A stretch of DNA of 64,000 nt from Opitutia bacterium Tous-C4FEB (GCA_002304445.1 NEVA01000007.1:1-64000); one strand, 5' to 3'; numbered from the stretch's first letter, positions 9,557-19,255 are shown. Numbers and translations are program-made. The notes: generated by a model not told the origin, from the sequence alone.

Positions 9557-10732
9557 ATGCCCGCGCGCATCCTCATTCTCACCGCCGGCTATGGCGAAGG
9601 CCACAATGCCGCCGCGCGCGCCCTCGCCGCCGCCTGCGACACCGCTCACGGCGCCGGCACCTCCAAGATCGTCGATGTCTTCGCGCTCGCCCGGCCCCGG
9701 TTGAATCCGTTTACGCGCCAAGCTTACATCGGCACCATCAATCGTGCCCCGCGCCTCTGGAGCAGCCTTTATGCGTGGATCGACCGCTCCAATGTCGTCC
9801 TGCGTTTCCTTTGGCTCCTCAGCCGTGAGCAAAAGATCCTCGCACAGATCATCGCTGAGGAAAAACCCGCCGTGCTCTGCAGCACCTATCCCGTTTACGC
9901 TTTTCTCCTTTTTCGTCTGGCCACAGCGGGGAAAGCGATCCCGCCGCACTATAACGTCGTCACCGATTCCATCAGCATCAACTCGCTCTGGTGGCGCGCC
10001 GGAGCTGCCGGCTGGTTCGTGCCTAATGCCGATTCCGCTGAAGTCATGCGCCGGGGCGGGGTCGCCGCCGACTTGCTGCACGTTACCGGGTTTCCCGTGC
10101 CCGCCTTTTTCGGCGAACAGGCCGGCCGGCTCACTCCGCCCGATCTCACCGTCCCCGGCCACGCCCCCCGCGTGCTCTACATCATCAACTCGGGCACCCA
10201 TCACGCCAAAGAGACCGCGCACAGCTTGCTCGAGGAAAAAGGGTGGGAGGTCACCATCGCCGTCGGCCGCGACGAGAATCTCCGTCGCGAGCTCACTGCT
10301 CTCACCGCCGGTCGCGCGCGCCCGGCCACAATTCTCGGTTGGACCGACCGCATCCCTCAACTGCTCATGACCCACCACGTCGTCATCAGCAAAGCCGGCG
10401 GAGCCACCACCCAAGAAGCGATCGCCGCGCGTTGCCCGATGATCGTGAACCAAATCGTGCCCGGCCAGGAAGAGGGCAACTACGAGCTCCTCCGCCGCAC
10501 CGGCGCCGGCGCGCTCGCGGAGACGCCCGCCGCCGTCATGGCAACACTGCGCGCCGCCTTCGCCGATCAAGGCGCGCAATGGCGGCAATGGCGCACGGCC
10601 CTCGAGCCCATCGTGCGCAACTCCGCCGCCCAAGTAATCGCCGACCACATCATGACTCCGGCTTCAGTGAGCGTTAAGGGTTCAGCGTTAATCGTTGAAC
10701 GTGTATCCTTTCCCGCGGCTGCGCTTCCATGA
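9557..10732 (+). CDS. MGDG-synthase-like GT28 glycosyltransferase
   Basis: A 391-aa protein of the monogalactosyldiacylglycerol synthase / processive diacylglycerol glucosyltransferase family. The N-terminal acceptor domain begins ILILTAGYGEGHNAAARALA (the Gly-rich GHN loop is at 11-20). The C-terminal half holds the UDP-sugar site (KAGGATTQEAIA, MIVNQIVPGQEEGN). Members transfer galactose or glucose from a UDP-sugar to diacylglycerol at the cytoplasmic face of the membrane. The sugar cannot be read from sequence. It overlaps the following lipid kinase gene by 4 bases (ATGA), so the two are probably translationally coupled, and it follows a GT4 enzyme. Confidence 0.85.
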   Translation: MPARILILTAGYGEGHNAAARALAAACDTAHGAGTSKIVDVFALARPRLNPFTRQAYIGTINRAPRLWSSLYAWIDRSNVVLRFLWLLSREQKILAQIIAEEKPAVLCSTYPVYAFLLFRLATAGKAIPPHYNVVTDSISINSLWWRAGAAGWFVPNADSAEVMRRGGVAADLLHVTGFPVPAFFGEQAGRLTPPDLTVPGHAPRVLYIINSGTHHAKETAHSLLEEKGWEVTIAVGRDENLRRELTALTAGRARPATILGWTDRIPQLLMTHHVVISKAGGATTQEAIAARCPMIVNQIVPGQEEGNYELLRRTGAGALAETPAAVMATLRAAFADQGAQWRQWRTALEPIVRNSAAQVIADHIMTPASVSVKGSALIVERVSFPAAALP

Positions 10733-11673
10733 AAACCCGTTTCATTTTTAACCCCGTCTCCGGCCGTCACGCCCGCAACGCCCGGCTGTTGCCGATCCTG
10801 CGCGACTTCATCGGGGCCCGCGCCCTCGACGCGGATCTGGTCGCCACCGAGGGTCCCGGCCATGCGACCGTGCTCGCCCGCGAAGCGGTAAACGCCGGTT
10901 GCGCGCGCGTCGTCGCCGTCGGCGGTGACGGCACCATGAACGAAGTCGCCCAAGCCCTCATCCACACGCCCGCCGCCCTCGCCCTCGTCCCTTGCGGCTC
11001 GGGCAACGGCCTTGCCCTCCATCTCGGTCTGCCCCTCGCGCCGTTGGCCGCACTCGAACTCGTCGCCGCCATCGGCGGGCGCGTCGCCGCCGTCGATACC
11101 GGCTCCGTCAACGGTCATCCTTTTTTCAACGCCATGGGCCTCGGCCTGGATGCCGATGTCAGCCGTCGCTTCAACCACCTCACGACCCGCGGGCTGCCCG
11201 CGTATGCCCGCACCGCGTTAACGGCCTTTGCGCAACGCCGGAGCGAGCACTGCATCGTGCAGACCGGCAGCACGCGTGAGTCGCTCGAAATCCTGCTCAT
11301 TGCCGTCGCCAACTCCGATCAATACGGCAACCGCGCCTACATCGCTCCCGGCGCACGCGTCGACGACGGCCAACTCGACCTCGTGGCGATCCGCCCGGTC
11401 GGTCTTCTCGGTGCCATGAGCCTCGGGGCGCGCCTCTTCCTCGGCAACATCGACGCCAGCCCGTTCGTACGGCGTCTCCGCGGTTCACGCTTCACCATCG
11501 AACGTCCTGCCGCCGGCCTCGTCCACACCGACGGAGAGACGCACGAAACCGGTTCCACCGTCGAAGTCGCGGTCCACGCCCGCAGCCTGCGCATCGTCGT
11601 CCCCGTCACCTGCCGCGCCCTCGCCTACTCCAATGAATCCGCCCCCGCCGGCTTCGCCCTTCAACTCCCGTGA
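10729..11673 (+). CDS. YegS/DAGK-type lipid kinase
   Basis: A 314-aa protein of the diacylglycerol-kinase catalytic superfamily. The nucleotide-binding GGDGT motif is at 65-69 with TMNEVAQ after it, followed by PCGSGNGLA. The C-terminal beta-sandwich contains the conserved GARVDDGQLDLVAI stretch. Members phosphorylate diacylglycerol, undecaprenol-like or sphingoid lipids with ATP at the membrane. The coding region overlaps the MGDG-synthase-like gene by 4 bases, which suggests that lipid phosphorylation is tied to glycolipid synthesis or turnover. The true substrate is not determinable from sequence. Confidence 0.87.
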   Translation: MKTRFIFNPVSGRHARNARLLPILRDFIGARALDADLVATEGPGHATVLAREAVNAGCARVVAVGGDGTMNEVAQALIHTPAALALVPCGSGNGLALHLGLPLAPLAALELVAAIGGRVAAVDTGSVNGHPFFNAMGLGLDADVSRRFNHLTTRGLPAYARTALTAFAQRRSEHCIVQTGSTRESLEILLIAVANSDQYGNRAYIAPGARVDDGQLDLVAIRPVGLLGAMSLGARLFLGNIDASPFVRRLRGSRFTIERPAAGLVHTDGETHETGSTVEVAVHARSLRIVVPVTCRALAYSNESAPAGFALQLP

Positions 11674-11875
11674 CCCATCCCCTTTCCCATCCGGTCGAGC
11701 CAACAGGTAACGTCGTGCGTTACATCCTTCCCGCTCTGCCACCGCCGCGCGCACGCCTGGTTGGCAACGCCGTACGCTCCCAATTGCGCGGCCCCCGCTC
11801 GGTCCCGGGGCCGGCGCTGCGCGCCCTTCGCGTTTTCCTGGGTTCAGCCTCCGCCCGCCTCACGCTTTCAAAACC

Positions 11876-12679
11876 ATGAGCAAGCTCCGTGTCCGCACCG
11901 TTATCATCTCGGATGTCCATCTCGGCACCGCCGAGAGCAAGGCGGTCGAGGTAAATCACTTCCTCCGTCACGTGCGCTGTGAGAAACTCATTCTCAACGG
12001 TGACATCATCGACGGCTGGCAACTTCAGCGCGGCGGCAGTTGGCAAAAAACCCACACGCGCTTCATCCGCATCGTTCTCAAGAAACTGGAAAAAAAAGAC
12101 ACCAAAGTCGTCTACGTGCGCGGCAACCACGACGACATTCTCGCCCAGTTTCTTCCGCTCGATTTCGAAAACCTCACCATCGTCGAGGACCACATTCACG
12201 AGGGGCCGGCCGGGCGTTACCTCGTGCTGCACGGCGATGTCTTCGACACCGTCACCAAGAATTTTGTCTGGCTAGCCCACCTCGGTGACTGGGGCTACCG
12301 CGCCCTTTTGAAAATCAACCGATTTTACAACGCCTGGCGCGCCTGGCGTGGCCTCGAATATTGGTCACTGAGCAAAGCCATCAAGGCCCGCGTGAAATCT
12401 GCGGTGAACCACGTCTCAAACTTCGAGGATCATATCGCCGAACTTGCCCGCTCCCGCGACTGCCTCGGCGTGCTGTGCGGCCATATCCACACGGCCGCCG
12501 ATAAAAAACTCGGCGACATCCATTATCTGAACAGCGGCGACTGGGTCGAATCGTTGACCGCCATCGTCGAACATTTTGACGGCCGCTACGAGTTGATCAA
12601 CTTCTCCGATTTCCTGCGCAGCTTTCCCCTGCCCGCCGACGAACCCGCCGCCGACGAACCCGATCTGATCCCGGCCTGA
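11876..12679 (+). CDS. LpxH-like UDP-2,3-diacylglucosamine diphosphatase family metallophosphoesterase
   Basis: A 267-aa calcineurin-type phosphoesterase with the full set of metal-site motifs in order: DVHLG (13-17), NGDIIDGW, RGNHDD, VLHGD and CGHIHT. The spacing resembles the UDP-2,3-diacylglucosamine diphosphatase (LpxH/LpxI-type) group, which makes lipid X in lipid A synthesis. A region rich in R, W and K (WRAWRGLEYWSLSKAIKAR) would suit membrane or lipid binding. It lies 202 bases after the lipid kinase gene and inside the same plus-strand envelope-lipid run. It may act on another phospholipid headgroup rather than in lipid A synthesis. Confidence 0.8.
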   Translation: MSKLRVRTVIISDVHLGTAESKAVEVNHFLRHVRCEKLILNGDIIDGWQLQRGGSWQKTHTRFIRIVLKKLEKKDTKVVYVRGNHDDILAQFLPLDFENLTIVEDHIHEGPAGRYLVLHGDVFDTVTKNFVWLAHLGDWGYRALLKINRFYNAWRAWRGLEYWSLSKAIKARVKSAVNHVSNFEDHIAELARSRDCLGVLCGHIHTAADKKLGDIHYLNSGDWVESLTAIVEHFDGRYELINFSDFLRSFPLPADEPAADEPDLIPA

Positions 12680-12766
12680 CGCCTGCTTAAGCGGCCGTCG
12701 CGGCCTAGTTTGAACGACATCGACATCACAGTTGTCGCCCGCCTCGGGGCCTGAGACTGATAGGAC

Positions 12767-13441
12767 ATGATCAGCCGCCTTCCTCGATGGGTGTGGACCG
12801 GTGCGTGGGCCCTCGCGTTCATCGCCGGCATGATCAACGTCATCGGTCTGCTCGGCTTTGACCACAAGGCCATTTCCCATCTCACCGCCACTACTTCGCT
12901 CCTCGGCGTCGCGCTGGGCCGGCTCGATACCGCCGCCATTTTCCATTTTCTCGCGGTGCTCGGTTCGTTTGTGGCCGGCACGGCCATCAGCGGCTACATC
13001 ATCGGCGACTCTGCGCTGCAACTCGGCCGCCGTTACGGGATCGCTCTCGGCCTCGAATCGGTGTTGCGCGCCTGCGCCGTGCCGCTACTCAACCGCCTTA
13101 GTCAACTCGGCGACTATTTCGCTTCGTGCGCCTGTGGACTGCAGAACGCGATGGCTTCAACCTTTAGCGGATCGGTCGTGCGCACCACTCATATCACCGG
13201 CATGTTCACCGACCTTGGCATCTTCCTCGGCCATTCGCTGCGCGGGCACGCCGTGGACACGCGTCGCCTCCGACTCTGCGTGATCATCATTAGCGGCTTC
13301 GTTGCCGGCGGCATGGCCGGGGCCGTCGTTTTCCCTGCGCTCGGTTACGGCACCCTTTTCATTCCCGCCGCGCTCACCGGTCTTGCGGCCGCGGGCTACA
13401 CGCTTTCGCAGATGCGCCCCAAGCCAACCCAAGCCGCCTAG
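12767..13441 (+). CDS. YoaK-type DUF1275 membrane protein
   Basis: A 224-aa protein with about six hydrophobic segments and the features of the YoaK/DUF1275 family: AFIAGMINVIGLLGF near the start, HLTATTS, a central CGLQNAMASTFSG and RTTHITGMFTDLG. The function of the family is unknown; transport has been suggested. It follows the LpxH-like gene by 87 bases on the same strand. Its stop codon interlocks with that of waaA on the other strand (both use the CTAG at 13438-13441), so the two genes converge with no terminator between them. Confidence 0.85.
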   Translation: MISRLPRWVWTGAWALAFIAGMINVIGLLGFDHKAISHLTATTSLLGVALGRLDTAAIFHFLAVLGSFVAGTAISGYIIGDSALQLGRRYGIALGLESVLRACAVPLLNRLSQLGDYFASCACGLQNAMASTFSGSVVRTTHITGMFTDLGIFLGHSLRGHAVDTRRLRLCVIIISGFVAGGMAGAVVFPALGYGTLFIPAALTGLAAAGYTLSQMRPKPTQAA

Positions 13442-14736
13442 CTCTTTTGCTGCGGGCCGAGCTTCGCCAGTTCCTCTCGCACCACATCAAGCGTACGCCC
13501 AACCGCGCCCACATTCTTCGCGTGCCACGCCGCCGCTCCGCGCGCGAGCGTTTCGCGCCGCGCCCCGTCCCGGGCGAGACCTGCCAGCGTCGCGGCAAGT
13601 TCCTCCGCGGTCGTCACCCGCACGGCCGCGCCCGATTCCGTCAGCTCTCGCGCGATCACCCGGAAATTACTCATGCCCGGGCCCAAAATAATCGCGCGGC
13701 CCAACGCTGCCGCTTCGACCGGCGTCTGCCCTTCGCCGTGCGGCGGCAGACTTTTCCCAACGAACACTATATCCGCGAGCTGCGTCAATTTCCGCAGCTC
13801 CCCAGTCGTGTCGGCAACCACCACATCCACCTCGCGAGGGGCCGCACCCTGCGAACGAAAATGATACCTCAACCCCGTCTTGCCCAGCAGTCGTTCGAGT
13901 TCGCTGCGTCGTTCTGCGTGCCGCGGCACCAAGACCAGCGCGCACTCTACTCCGCGCTCCCGCGTCGCCCGCAGCGCGGCGATCATCGCTTCCTCCTCGC
14001 CCGGCCACGTTGAAGACCCGAGCAACACCAACCCGCCCGGCAACCCGAGTTCGCCCCGCAGCTTTACCTTTTCAGCCTCGTCCAGCCGGTGAATCGCCAC
14101 GTCAAACTTGATATTGCCGGTCGTGGTCATGCTCGCCGCCGGCACACCCAATTCCAGAAATCGGGCCTCATCCTGCGACGAACTCGGCAGCAACCGCGTG
14201 ATGCCCTTCACGAGCATGCGTCCCGCCGGTCCAAAAAATTTCATACGCCGAAAACTCCGGTCCGAAAGCCGCGCGTTGATCGCGATGACCGGCACGCTCC
14301 GTTGTTTCGCCTGAAAAAGATGCTCCGGCCAGCGTTCGCCCTCGGTCAAGATCACCAAGTCCGGCTTGATTCTCCGCCACGCCCGCGCCGAAAACGTCCA
14401 CCAGTCCACGGGAAAATAGCCCAGCCCGAGCACTTGATTGAGATAACGGTCTCGCGCGACCCGGTAGCCCGTGCTCGTCGTGGTCGTGAGGTAAATCTCC
14501 GCCCCGTCCTGTTTCAGCGCCTCCAGCAAGGGCCCGATCGCCAGCACTTCCCCCACGCTCACTGCCTGCAACCAGATGCGCGGCGCACCCGGCGACGCCG
14601 GCGGCAATGTCGGATGCCCCCCAAACCGCTGCCCGAATTTTTCCCGCAACCCGCCGCGCCGCAGCGCACGCCGCAGGTAATTCGGCAGGGCCAGCACGAG
14701 CGCCAACGGAAACAGAAGTCGATAAAGCCAAAGCAC
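13438..14736 (-). CDS. waaA: 3-deoxy-D-manno-octulosonic acid (Kdo) transferase
   Basis: A 432-aa GT30 enzyme. An N-terminal membrane anchor (LYRLLFPLALVLALPNYLRR) precedes the acceptor domain, whose SVGE motif (E63) holds the catalytic Glu of WaaA. The C-terminal half binds CMP-Kdo (LVPRHAERRSELERLL, GEGQTPVEAAALGRAI). It attaches Kdo to lipid IVA at the inner membrane, which shows the organism makes LPS with a Kdo core. It is transcribed divergently from the M16 protease gene and converges on the DUF1275 gene. Family membership is clear; whether it adds one Kdo or more cannot be told. Confidence 0.93.
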   Translation of the reverse strand: MLWLYRLLFPLALVLALPNYLRRALRRGGLREKFGQRFGGHPTLPPASPGAPRIWLQAVSVGEVLAIGPLLEALKQDGAEIYLTTTTSTGYRVARDRYLNQVLGLGYFPVDWWTFSARAWRRIKPDLVILTEGERWPEHLFQAKQRSVPVIAINARLSDRSFRRMKFFGPAGRMLVKGITRLLPSSSQDEARFLELGVPAASMTTTGNIKFDVAIHRLDEAEKVKLRGELGLPGGLVLLGSSTWPGEEEAMIAALRATRERGVECALVLVPRHAERRSELERLLGKTGLRYHFRSQGAAPREVDVVVADTTGELRKLTQLADIVFVGKSLPPHGEGQTPVEAAALGRAIILGPGMSNFRVIARELTESGAAVRVTTAEELAATLAGLARDGARRETLARGAAAWHAKNVGAVGRTLDVVREELAKLGPQQKS

Positions 14737-14898
14737 ACCACCTACGCGCCAAACTTTTCCCGCTTGGGCAATTTCAATTGCACCCCTCCCCGCCGCCGCC
14801 CCACCACTTATCTCGCCGCCGATGTATCGTTCGGCCTAATTTCGCCGTTCGTCCGCTTTGCGCTTTTGCCCGGAGTCACTCTTTTCAATTTTTATCCT

Positions 14899-17772
14899 AT
14901 GTTAATTCCCCGCCTTCCCGCCGCCTTGCTCTGCACGTTGACCTTCCTTGCCGGCTCCGCTTTCGCCGCCACCCCGGCTTTACCCCCACCGCAGATCGCG
15001 CCCTTCGCCCACGCCACGAGCGACCTCAAGCCCGATCCCGCCGTCCGCTACGGCACTCTGCCCAACGGTCTGCGCTACGCTTTGCTCAAAAACGCCGAGC
15101 CGAAGAACCGCGCCTCGCTCCGCCTCCAGGTCGACGCCGGTTCCTTCCACGAAACCGAGGCCCAGCGCGGTGTCGCCCATTTCCTCGAGCACATGGCGTT
15201 TAACGGCAGCACGAAATTCCCACCCGGCTCGCTCATCGAGGTTCTCCAACGTCTCGGCATGGGCTTCGGCAACGACACCAACGCCTTCACCTCGTTCGAC
15301 CGCACCGTCTACATGCTCGAACTGCCCAAGACCGACGAAGCCACGCTCGACGAGGGCCTGCGCGTCTTCACCGACTACGCCGGCGGCCTGCTTCTCCGCA
15401 TCGAGGAAATCAACAAAGAGCGCGGTATCATCGTCGCGGAGAAACGCGACCGCGACACCATCGGCTTCCGCACGCTGGTCGCCAACCTTGCCTTCAATTT
15501 ACCCGATACCCTGCTCCCAAAGCGTCTCCCGATCGGCCTTAACTCCGTCATCGAGGGCGCCCCGCGCGAGGAGTTCGTCGACTTCTACAACACCTGGTAT
15601 CGCCCCGAAAAAATCACCGTGATTGCCGTCGGCGACTTCGACGTCGACGCCTTTGAAAAACAGGTCGTTGCCGCGTTCTCCCCTTTGACGGCCCGCGCCC
15701 CCGTTCGCGCCGCGCCCGACCGCGGCACCGTCACCGCGACCGCCGGCCTCCGCACTTACTACCATCCCGAGATCGAGTCTCCCGCCACCGAGGTTTCGAT
15801 CTCGACGCTCACGCCGCAAGGTTTCCAACCCGACACCGTTGCCAACCGCCTTGAGAGCCTCCCGCGCACGCTCGCCAACGCTATCATCGCTCGCCGGCTT
15901 TCGACTCTCGCGAAAAAGGAAAACGCCCCGTTTTCCGACGGCCGAACCTCCGTGTCCGACGGCTACGATCTCTACCGCGAAGCCTCCCTCGACCTGACCT
16001 GCAAAGCCGACCAATGGCCCGCCGCGCTCGCCGTCGCCGACCAAGAACTCCGCCGCGCCCTCACCCATGGCTTCTCCGCCGCCGAACTCCGTGAGATCAC
16101 CGCCACGTTTATCAACTCCCTCGAGCAAGCCGTGAAATCCGCCGCCACGCGTCGCTCCGGTTCGCTCGCCACGGCCCTCGCCTCCACCATTCACGCGCAG
16201 AACGTCTTCACGCATCCGTCCGCCGATCTCGCGCTTTACCGTCCGGCCCTTGAAAAGGTCACCCCCGCCGAGTGCCTCGCCGCCCTCCGCGCCGCGTGGG
16301 CCCCCACCGGCCGCATCGTCTCCGTCACCGGCAACGCCAAAATTCCGCCATCCGATGCCGCCGCGTTGCTTGCCGCCGCCTACGAAAAATCGGCCGCCGT
16401 GCCCGTCGCCGCTCCCGCCGTCGAGGCTGAAGCGGTCTGGGCCTACACCGACTTCGGCCAGCCCGGCAAGATCACCGCCCGCTCCACCGTCGATGACCTC
16501 GGCATCACCCTCGTGACGTTTGCCAACGGCGTCCGCGTCAACCTCAAGCCCACGCAGTTCGAGGCCAGCCGCATCAACCTCAGCGCCCGCATCGGCGCCG
16601 GCGGCCTCACCCAACCTCTTTCCCAACCCGGCCTCACGACCTACGCCAACCTCACCTTCAACGCCGGTGGTCTCGGTCGCCATAGCACCGACGATCTTCG
16701 CCGCCTCCTCGCCGGCAAAACCGTCGGCGCCGCCCTCAACGTCTCCGGCGATGCCCTCGTCCTCGGCGGTGCCACCAACCGCGCCGACCTGCTCCTGCAA
16801 CTCCAGTTGATGACCGCCCGTATCACCGACCCCGGCTATCGCGCCGAGGCCGCCCGCCAAGCGGAGAAAGGCATCGAGCAAACTTACCTGCAACTTGCCC
16901 GCGTCCCCAACGGTCCGCTCACCCTCGAGTTCGGCCGCCTTCTCGCCGGGGGCGATGTGCGCTTCGGCCTCCCGCCCAAAGCCGTCATGACTCAACGCAC
17001 CCTTGCCGAGGTTCGCGCGTGGCTCGCACCCCAACTCGCCACCGGCGCCATCGAACTCGCCGTCGTCGGTGATTTCGAACTCGAGCCCACGCTCGCCGCC
17101 ATCGCCCAGACCTTCGGCGCCCTCCCACCCCGCGCCCCAAAAGCCGACCTTGCCGCCCAACGCAAAGTCACCATGCCCGCCGAGCCGTTGACCAAATCCT
17201 ACACCGTCGAAACCGAGATCCCCAAAGGACTCATCGGCCTCTACTGGCCTTCCACCGACGCCTTGAACGTAAAGATCAGCCGTCGCCTCAACATGCTCGC
17301 CGAGGTCCTGAGCGATCGTCTCCGCGTCAAAGTCCGTGAGGAACTTGGCGGTGCCTACAGCCCCGGCGCCGGCAGCTCCTCGAGCGACATTTACCCCGGC
17401 TACGGCTATCTCGTGGCCCAAGTCAGCGTCGATCCCGCCAAGGCGCAGGAGATCGCCGATGTCGTCGTCGCGATCGCGGCTGACCTCGCCGAAAAGGGCG
17501 TGACTGCCGAAGAGCTCAACCGCTCCAAGCAACCCCTCCTTACCTCGAGCCGCGAAAACCTCCGCAGCAACGGCTACTGGCTCGGCACCGTGTTGAGCCG
17601 CGCCCAAGAACAACCCGATCGCCTCGACTGGGCCCGCACGCGCATCGCCGATCTCGAGGCGATGACCGCCGAGGAATTGTCCGCGTTGGCCAAGCAATAC
17701 TTCCCCGCCACCCGCGTCTCCCGCGTTACCGTCCTCCCCGTCGCGAAACCCGCCGCCAAGCCCGCTGAGTAA
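14899..17772 (+). CDS. M16 family zinc metallopeptidase (insulinase/pitrilysin-like)
   Basis: A 957-aa protein with a signal peptide (MLIPRLPAALLCTLTFLAGS). The inverted zinc motif HFLEH is at 94-98, and the downstream acidic run ending VAEK gives a candidate third ligand at E181. Two M16 halves can be seen, each with an active-like or structural subdomain; the second lacks HxxEH but keeps the fold signature (VREELGGAYSPGAGSSS). A protein of this size covers both halves of the peptidase clamp in one chain, as in pitrilysin. Export to the periplasm is likely. The start was chosen at the ATG opening the signal peptide; the frame runs open far upstream through the antisense of waaA. Confidence 0.9.
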   Translation: MLIPRLPAALLCTLTFLAGSAFAATPALPPPQIAPFAHATSDLKPDPAVRYGTLPNGLRYALLKNAEPKNRASLRLQVDAGSFHETEAQRGVAHFLEHMAFNGSTKFPPGSLIEVLQRLGMGFGNDTNAFTSFDRTVYMLELPKTDEATLDEGLRVFTDYAGGLLLRIEEINKERGIIVAEKRDRDTIGFRTLVANLAFNLPDTLLPKRLPIGLNSVIEGAPREEFVDFYNTWYRPEKITVIAVGDFDVDAFEKQVVAAFSPLTARAPVRAAPDRGTVTATAGLRTYYHPEIESPATEVSISTLTPQGFQPDTVANRLESLPRTLANAIIARRLSTLAKKENAPFSDGRTSVSDGYDLYREASLDLTCKADQWPAALAVADQELRRALTHGFSAAELREITATFINSLEQAVKSAATRRSGSLATALASTIHAQNVFTHPSADLALYRPALEKVTPAECLAALRAAWAPTGRIVSVTGNAKIPPSDAAALLAAAYEKSAAVPVAAPAVEAEAVWAYTDFGQPGKITARSTVDDLGITLVTFANGVRVNLKPTQFEASRINLSARIGAGGLTQPLSQPGLTTYANLTFNAGGLGRHSTDDLRRLLAGKTVGAALNVSGDALVLGGATNRADLLLQLQLMTARITDPGYRAEAARQAEKGIEQTYLQLARVPNGPLTLEFGRLLAGGDVRFGLPPKAVMTQRTLAEVRAWLAPQLATGAIELAVVGDFELEPTLAAIAQTFGALPPRAPKADLAAQRKVTMPAEPLTKSYTVETEIPKGLIGLYWPSTDALNVKISRRLNMLAEVLSDRLRVKVREELGGAYSPGAGSSSSDIYPGYGYLVAQVSVDPAKAQEIADVVVAIAADLAEKGVTAEELNRSKQPLLTSSRENLRSNGYWLGTVLSRAQEQPDRLDWARTRIADLEAMTAEELSALAKQYFPATRVSRVTVLPVAKPAAKPAE

Positions 17773-18116
17773 AGCCCGCCGGACCGCGTCCGCCCCTTTA
17801 CGTAGCTCGGCGTGGGACTTTACCCGCTGCTCGCAGTGGCGAGCTTACTCTTGTCGCACGAGTTCGCCGCGCTGCCCCCCGAGCCGGTTTTCGCCGTCTC
17901 ACACCGGCGGCTACTGAGTTCCGGACGACAAAAACCCAACTGCAGGTGTCGTCGGTACCGCTCCGGCAAGGGCGTCAAATCATCGGCGCCGGATTAACGC
18001 TCATCGTCAACGCCCGCCCGCGCGGATCCCGGCTCCTGCCATGGCAATCCGGTGCCCGCCCCGTCCGGCTACGCTCAACCATTTGCCTCTCGCCCGCATC
18101 TTCGCTCACTCAACCG
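17773..18116. other. Intergenic region between the protease and deacetylase genes
   Basis: 344 bases with no convincing gene. An open frame continues upstream of the deacetylase start, but its predicted residues are Arg/Pro-rich and do not match the family. No clear terminator or promoter could be assigned. Confidence 0.45.
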
Positions 18117-19067
18117 GTGCGCTGTTTTTATCATCCGGATTACACCTTTCCGCTCCCGGCCGAGCACCCGTTCCCGATGGACAAATTCTGGCGCGCCGAA
18201 GCCCTCATCCGCGCCGGCTCCAGCCCGCTTCCGCCCCCATCCGCTTGTCATCCACTAGATGACAAACGTTTCAGCCCTGCCCTTTCGATCCATCCCGTCG
18301 ACCCCGCGCCGTTCGACCTCGTGCTCCGCGTCCACACCAACGACTACCTCGAGCAGATTCGTACCGGTTCGCTCGACCCACGCGCGGCGCTAAAACTCGG
18401 CTTGCCCGCCTGTGAGGCGTTGCTCACCCGCTCTCGGCTCGAAGTCGCGGGCACTCTCGCCGCGACCTACGCCGCTCTCACCGATGGCCTCGCCTGCAAT
18501 CTCGCCGGCGGCACGCATCACGCGTTCCCCGACCACGGCCAGGGCTACTGCGTCCTCAACGACGTCGCCATCGCCATTCGCGATCTGCACGTCACGCGCC
18601 CCGAGCTTCGCGTCTTCGTCCTCGATACCGATGCGCATCAGGGCAACGGGACCCACGCCATCTTCGCCGCCGATCAACGCGTATTCACCTACTCGATTCA
18701 CGTCGGCAAAAACTACCCGGCTGTAAAAACCTCCGGCTCCCTCGATGTCGAACTCCCCCGTTACGTCGGCGGAGCCGACTACCTTGAGCAACTCGAAGCC
18801 ACGCTCGCGCCGGCTTTTTTCGACTTTGCCCCTGACCTGGTTTTTTGGATCGCCGGTGCCGACCCCCACGAACACGACCGCTTTGGCCAAATGAAACTCA
18901 ACGACGCCGACTTCGGCGCCCGCGACGAACACATTTTGCGTCTCGTCACGCGGACGCGAACCCCCACCGCGATCCTTTACGGCGGCGGCTACAACCGCGA
19001 CCGCGAACACACGGCCCGCATCCATGCCGCCACCGTCTTGCGCGCCGCGACTTTTTTCCGCGCCTAA
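18117..19067 (+). CDS. Histone-deacetylase-family amidohydrolase (class IV-like)
   Basis: A 316-aa arginase/deacetylase-fold protein. A GTG start is chosen because the family begins at the FYHPDYTFPLP strand, which immediately follows it. The catalytic tandem His pair lies in GGTHHAF (H134, H135) and the zinc ligands in LDTDAHQGNG (D172, H174), followed by YSIHVGKNYP. A late DP motif (GADPHEHDRFGQM) supplies the third ligand region. Bacterial homologues remove acetyl or related groups from small molecules (polyamines) or proteins; the sequence resembles the HDAC11-like class. The substrate is unknown. It stands alone between the M16 gene and an SDR gene on the other strand. Confidence 0.87.
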   Translation: MRCFYHPDYTFPLPAEHPFPMDKFWRAEALIRAGSSPLPPPSACHPLDDKRFSPALSIHPVDPAPFDLVLRVHTNDYLEQIRTGSLDPRAALKLGLPACEALLTRSRLEVAGTLAATYAALTDGLACNLAGGTHHAFPDHGQGYCVLNDVAIAIRDLHVTRPELRVFVLDTDAHQGNGTHAIFAADQRVFTYSIHVGKNYPAVKTSGSLDVELPRYVGGADYLEQLEATLAPAFFDFAPDLVFWIAGADPHEHDRFGQMKLNDADFGARDEHILRLVTRTRTPTAILYGGGYNRDREHTARIHAATVLRAATFFRA

Positions 19068-19100
19068 TACTAGATCTCCTCCCCCTCACCATTCTTGCCT

Positions 19101-19133
19101 TCATTCGCGTCCCATTCGCGTGATTCGCGGGCA
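19101..19133 (+). repeat. Dispersed 10-nt-periodic repeat, copy 1
   Basis: Three tandem TTCGCG units spaced about 10 nt apart, the last running into TTCGCGGGC. It belongs to the family described under 23677-23750. It lies between the deacetylase and SDR genes. A weaker, similar stretch (TTTTTCGTGTCGTTGGTGGG...) follows near 19203. Confidence 0.6.
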
Positions 19134-19255
19134 ATATCCCCTCTCTTCAGACTCGTCGCTTCACTCCGAGCGCCCGCGTCCGATTCCCCCATCACCGTCT
19201 CCGTTTTTCGTGTCGTTGGTGGGTTTCGTGGTGAGCAAACCCACCGCGCCCCGCC

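Noticed and set aside
11670-11879. A 69-codon frame starting GTG in overlap with the lipid kinase stop and ending in overlap with the LpxH-like ATG
   Set aside because: Both overlaps are suggestive, but the predicted peptide is Arg/Pro-rich with no recognisable fold, and another long frame lies opposite. I treat it as chance in high-GC DNA.
14089-14898. Long in-frame extension upstream of the M16 peptidase
   Set aside because: It is antisense to waaA, is Arg/His-rich, and the signal peptide marks the true start at 14899.
15499-17697. A 732-codon frame on the minus strand inside the M16 gene
   Set aside because: It is a Gly/Asp-rich antisense shadow with no ribosome site or recognisable motifs; the plus-strand peptidase explains the region.
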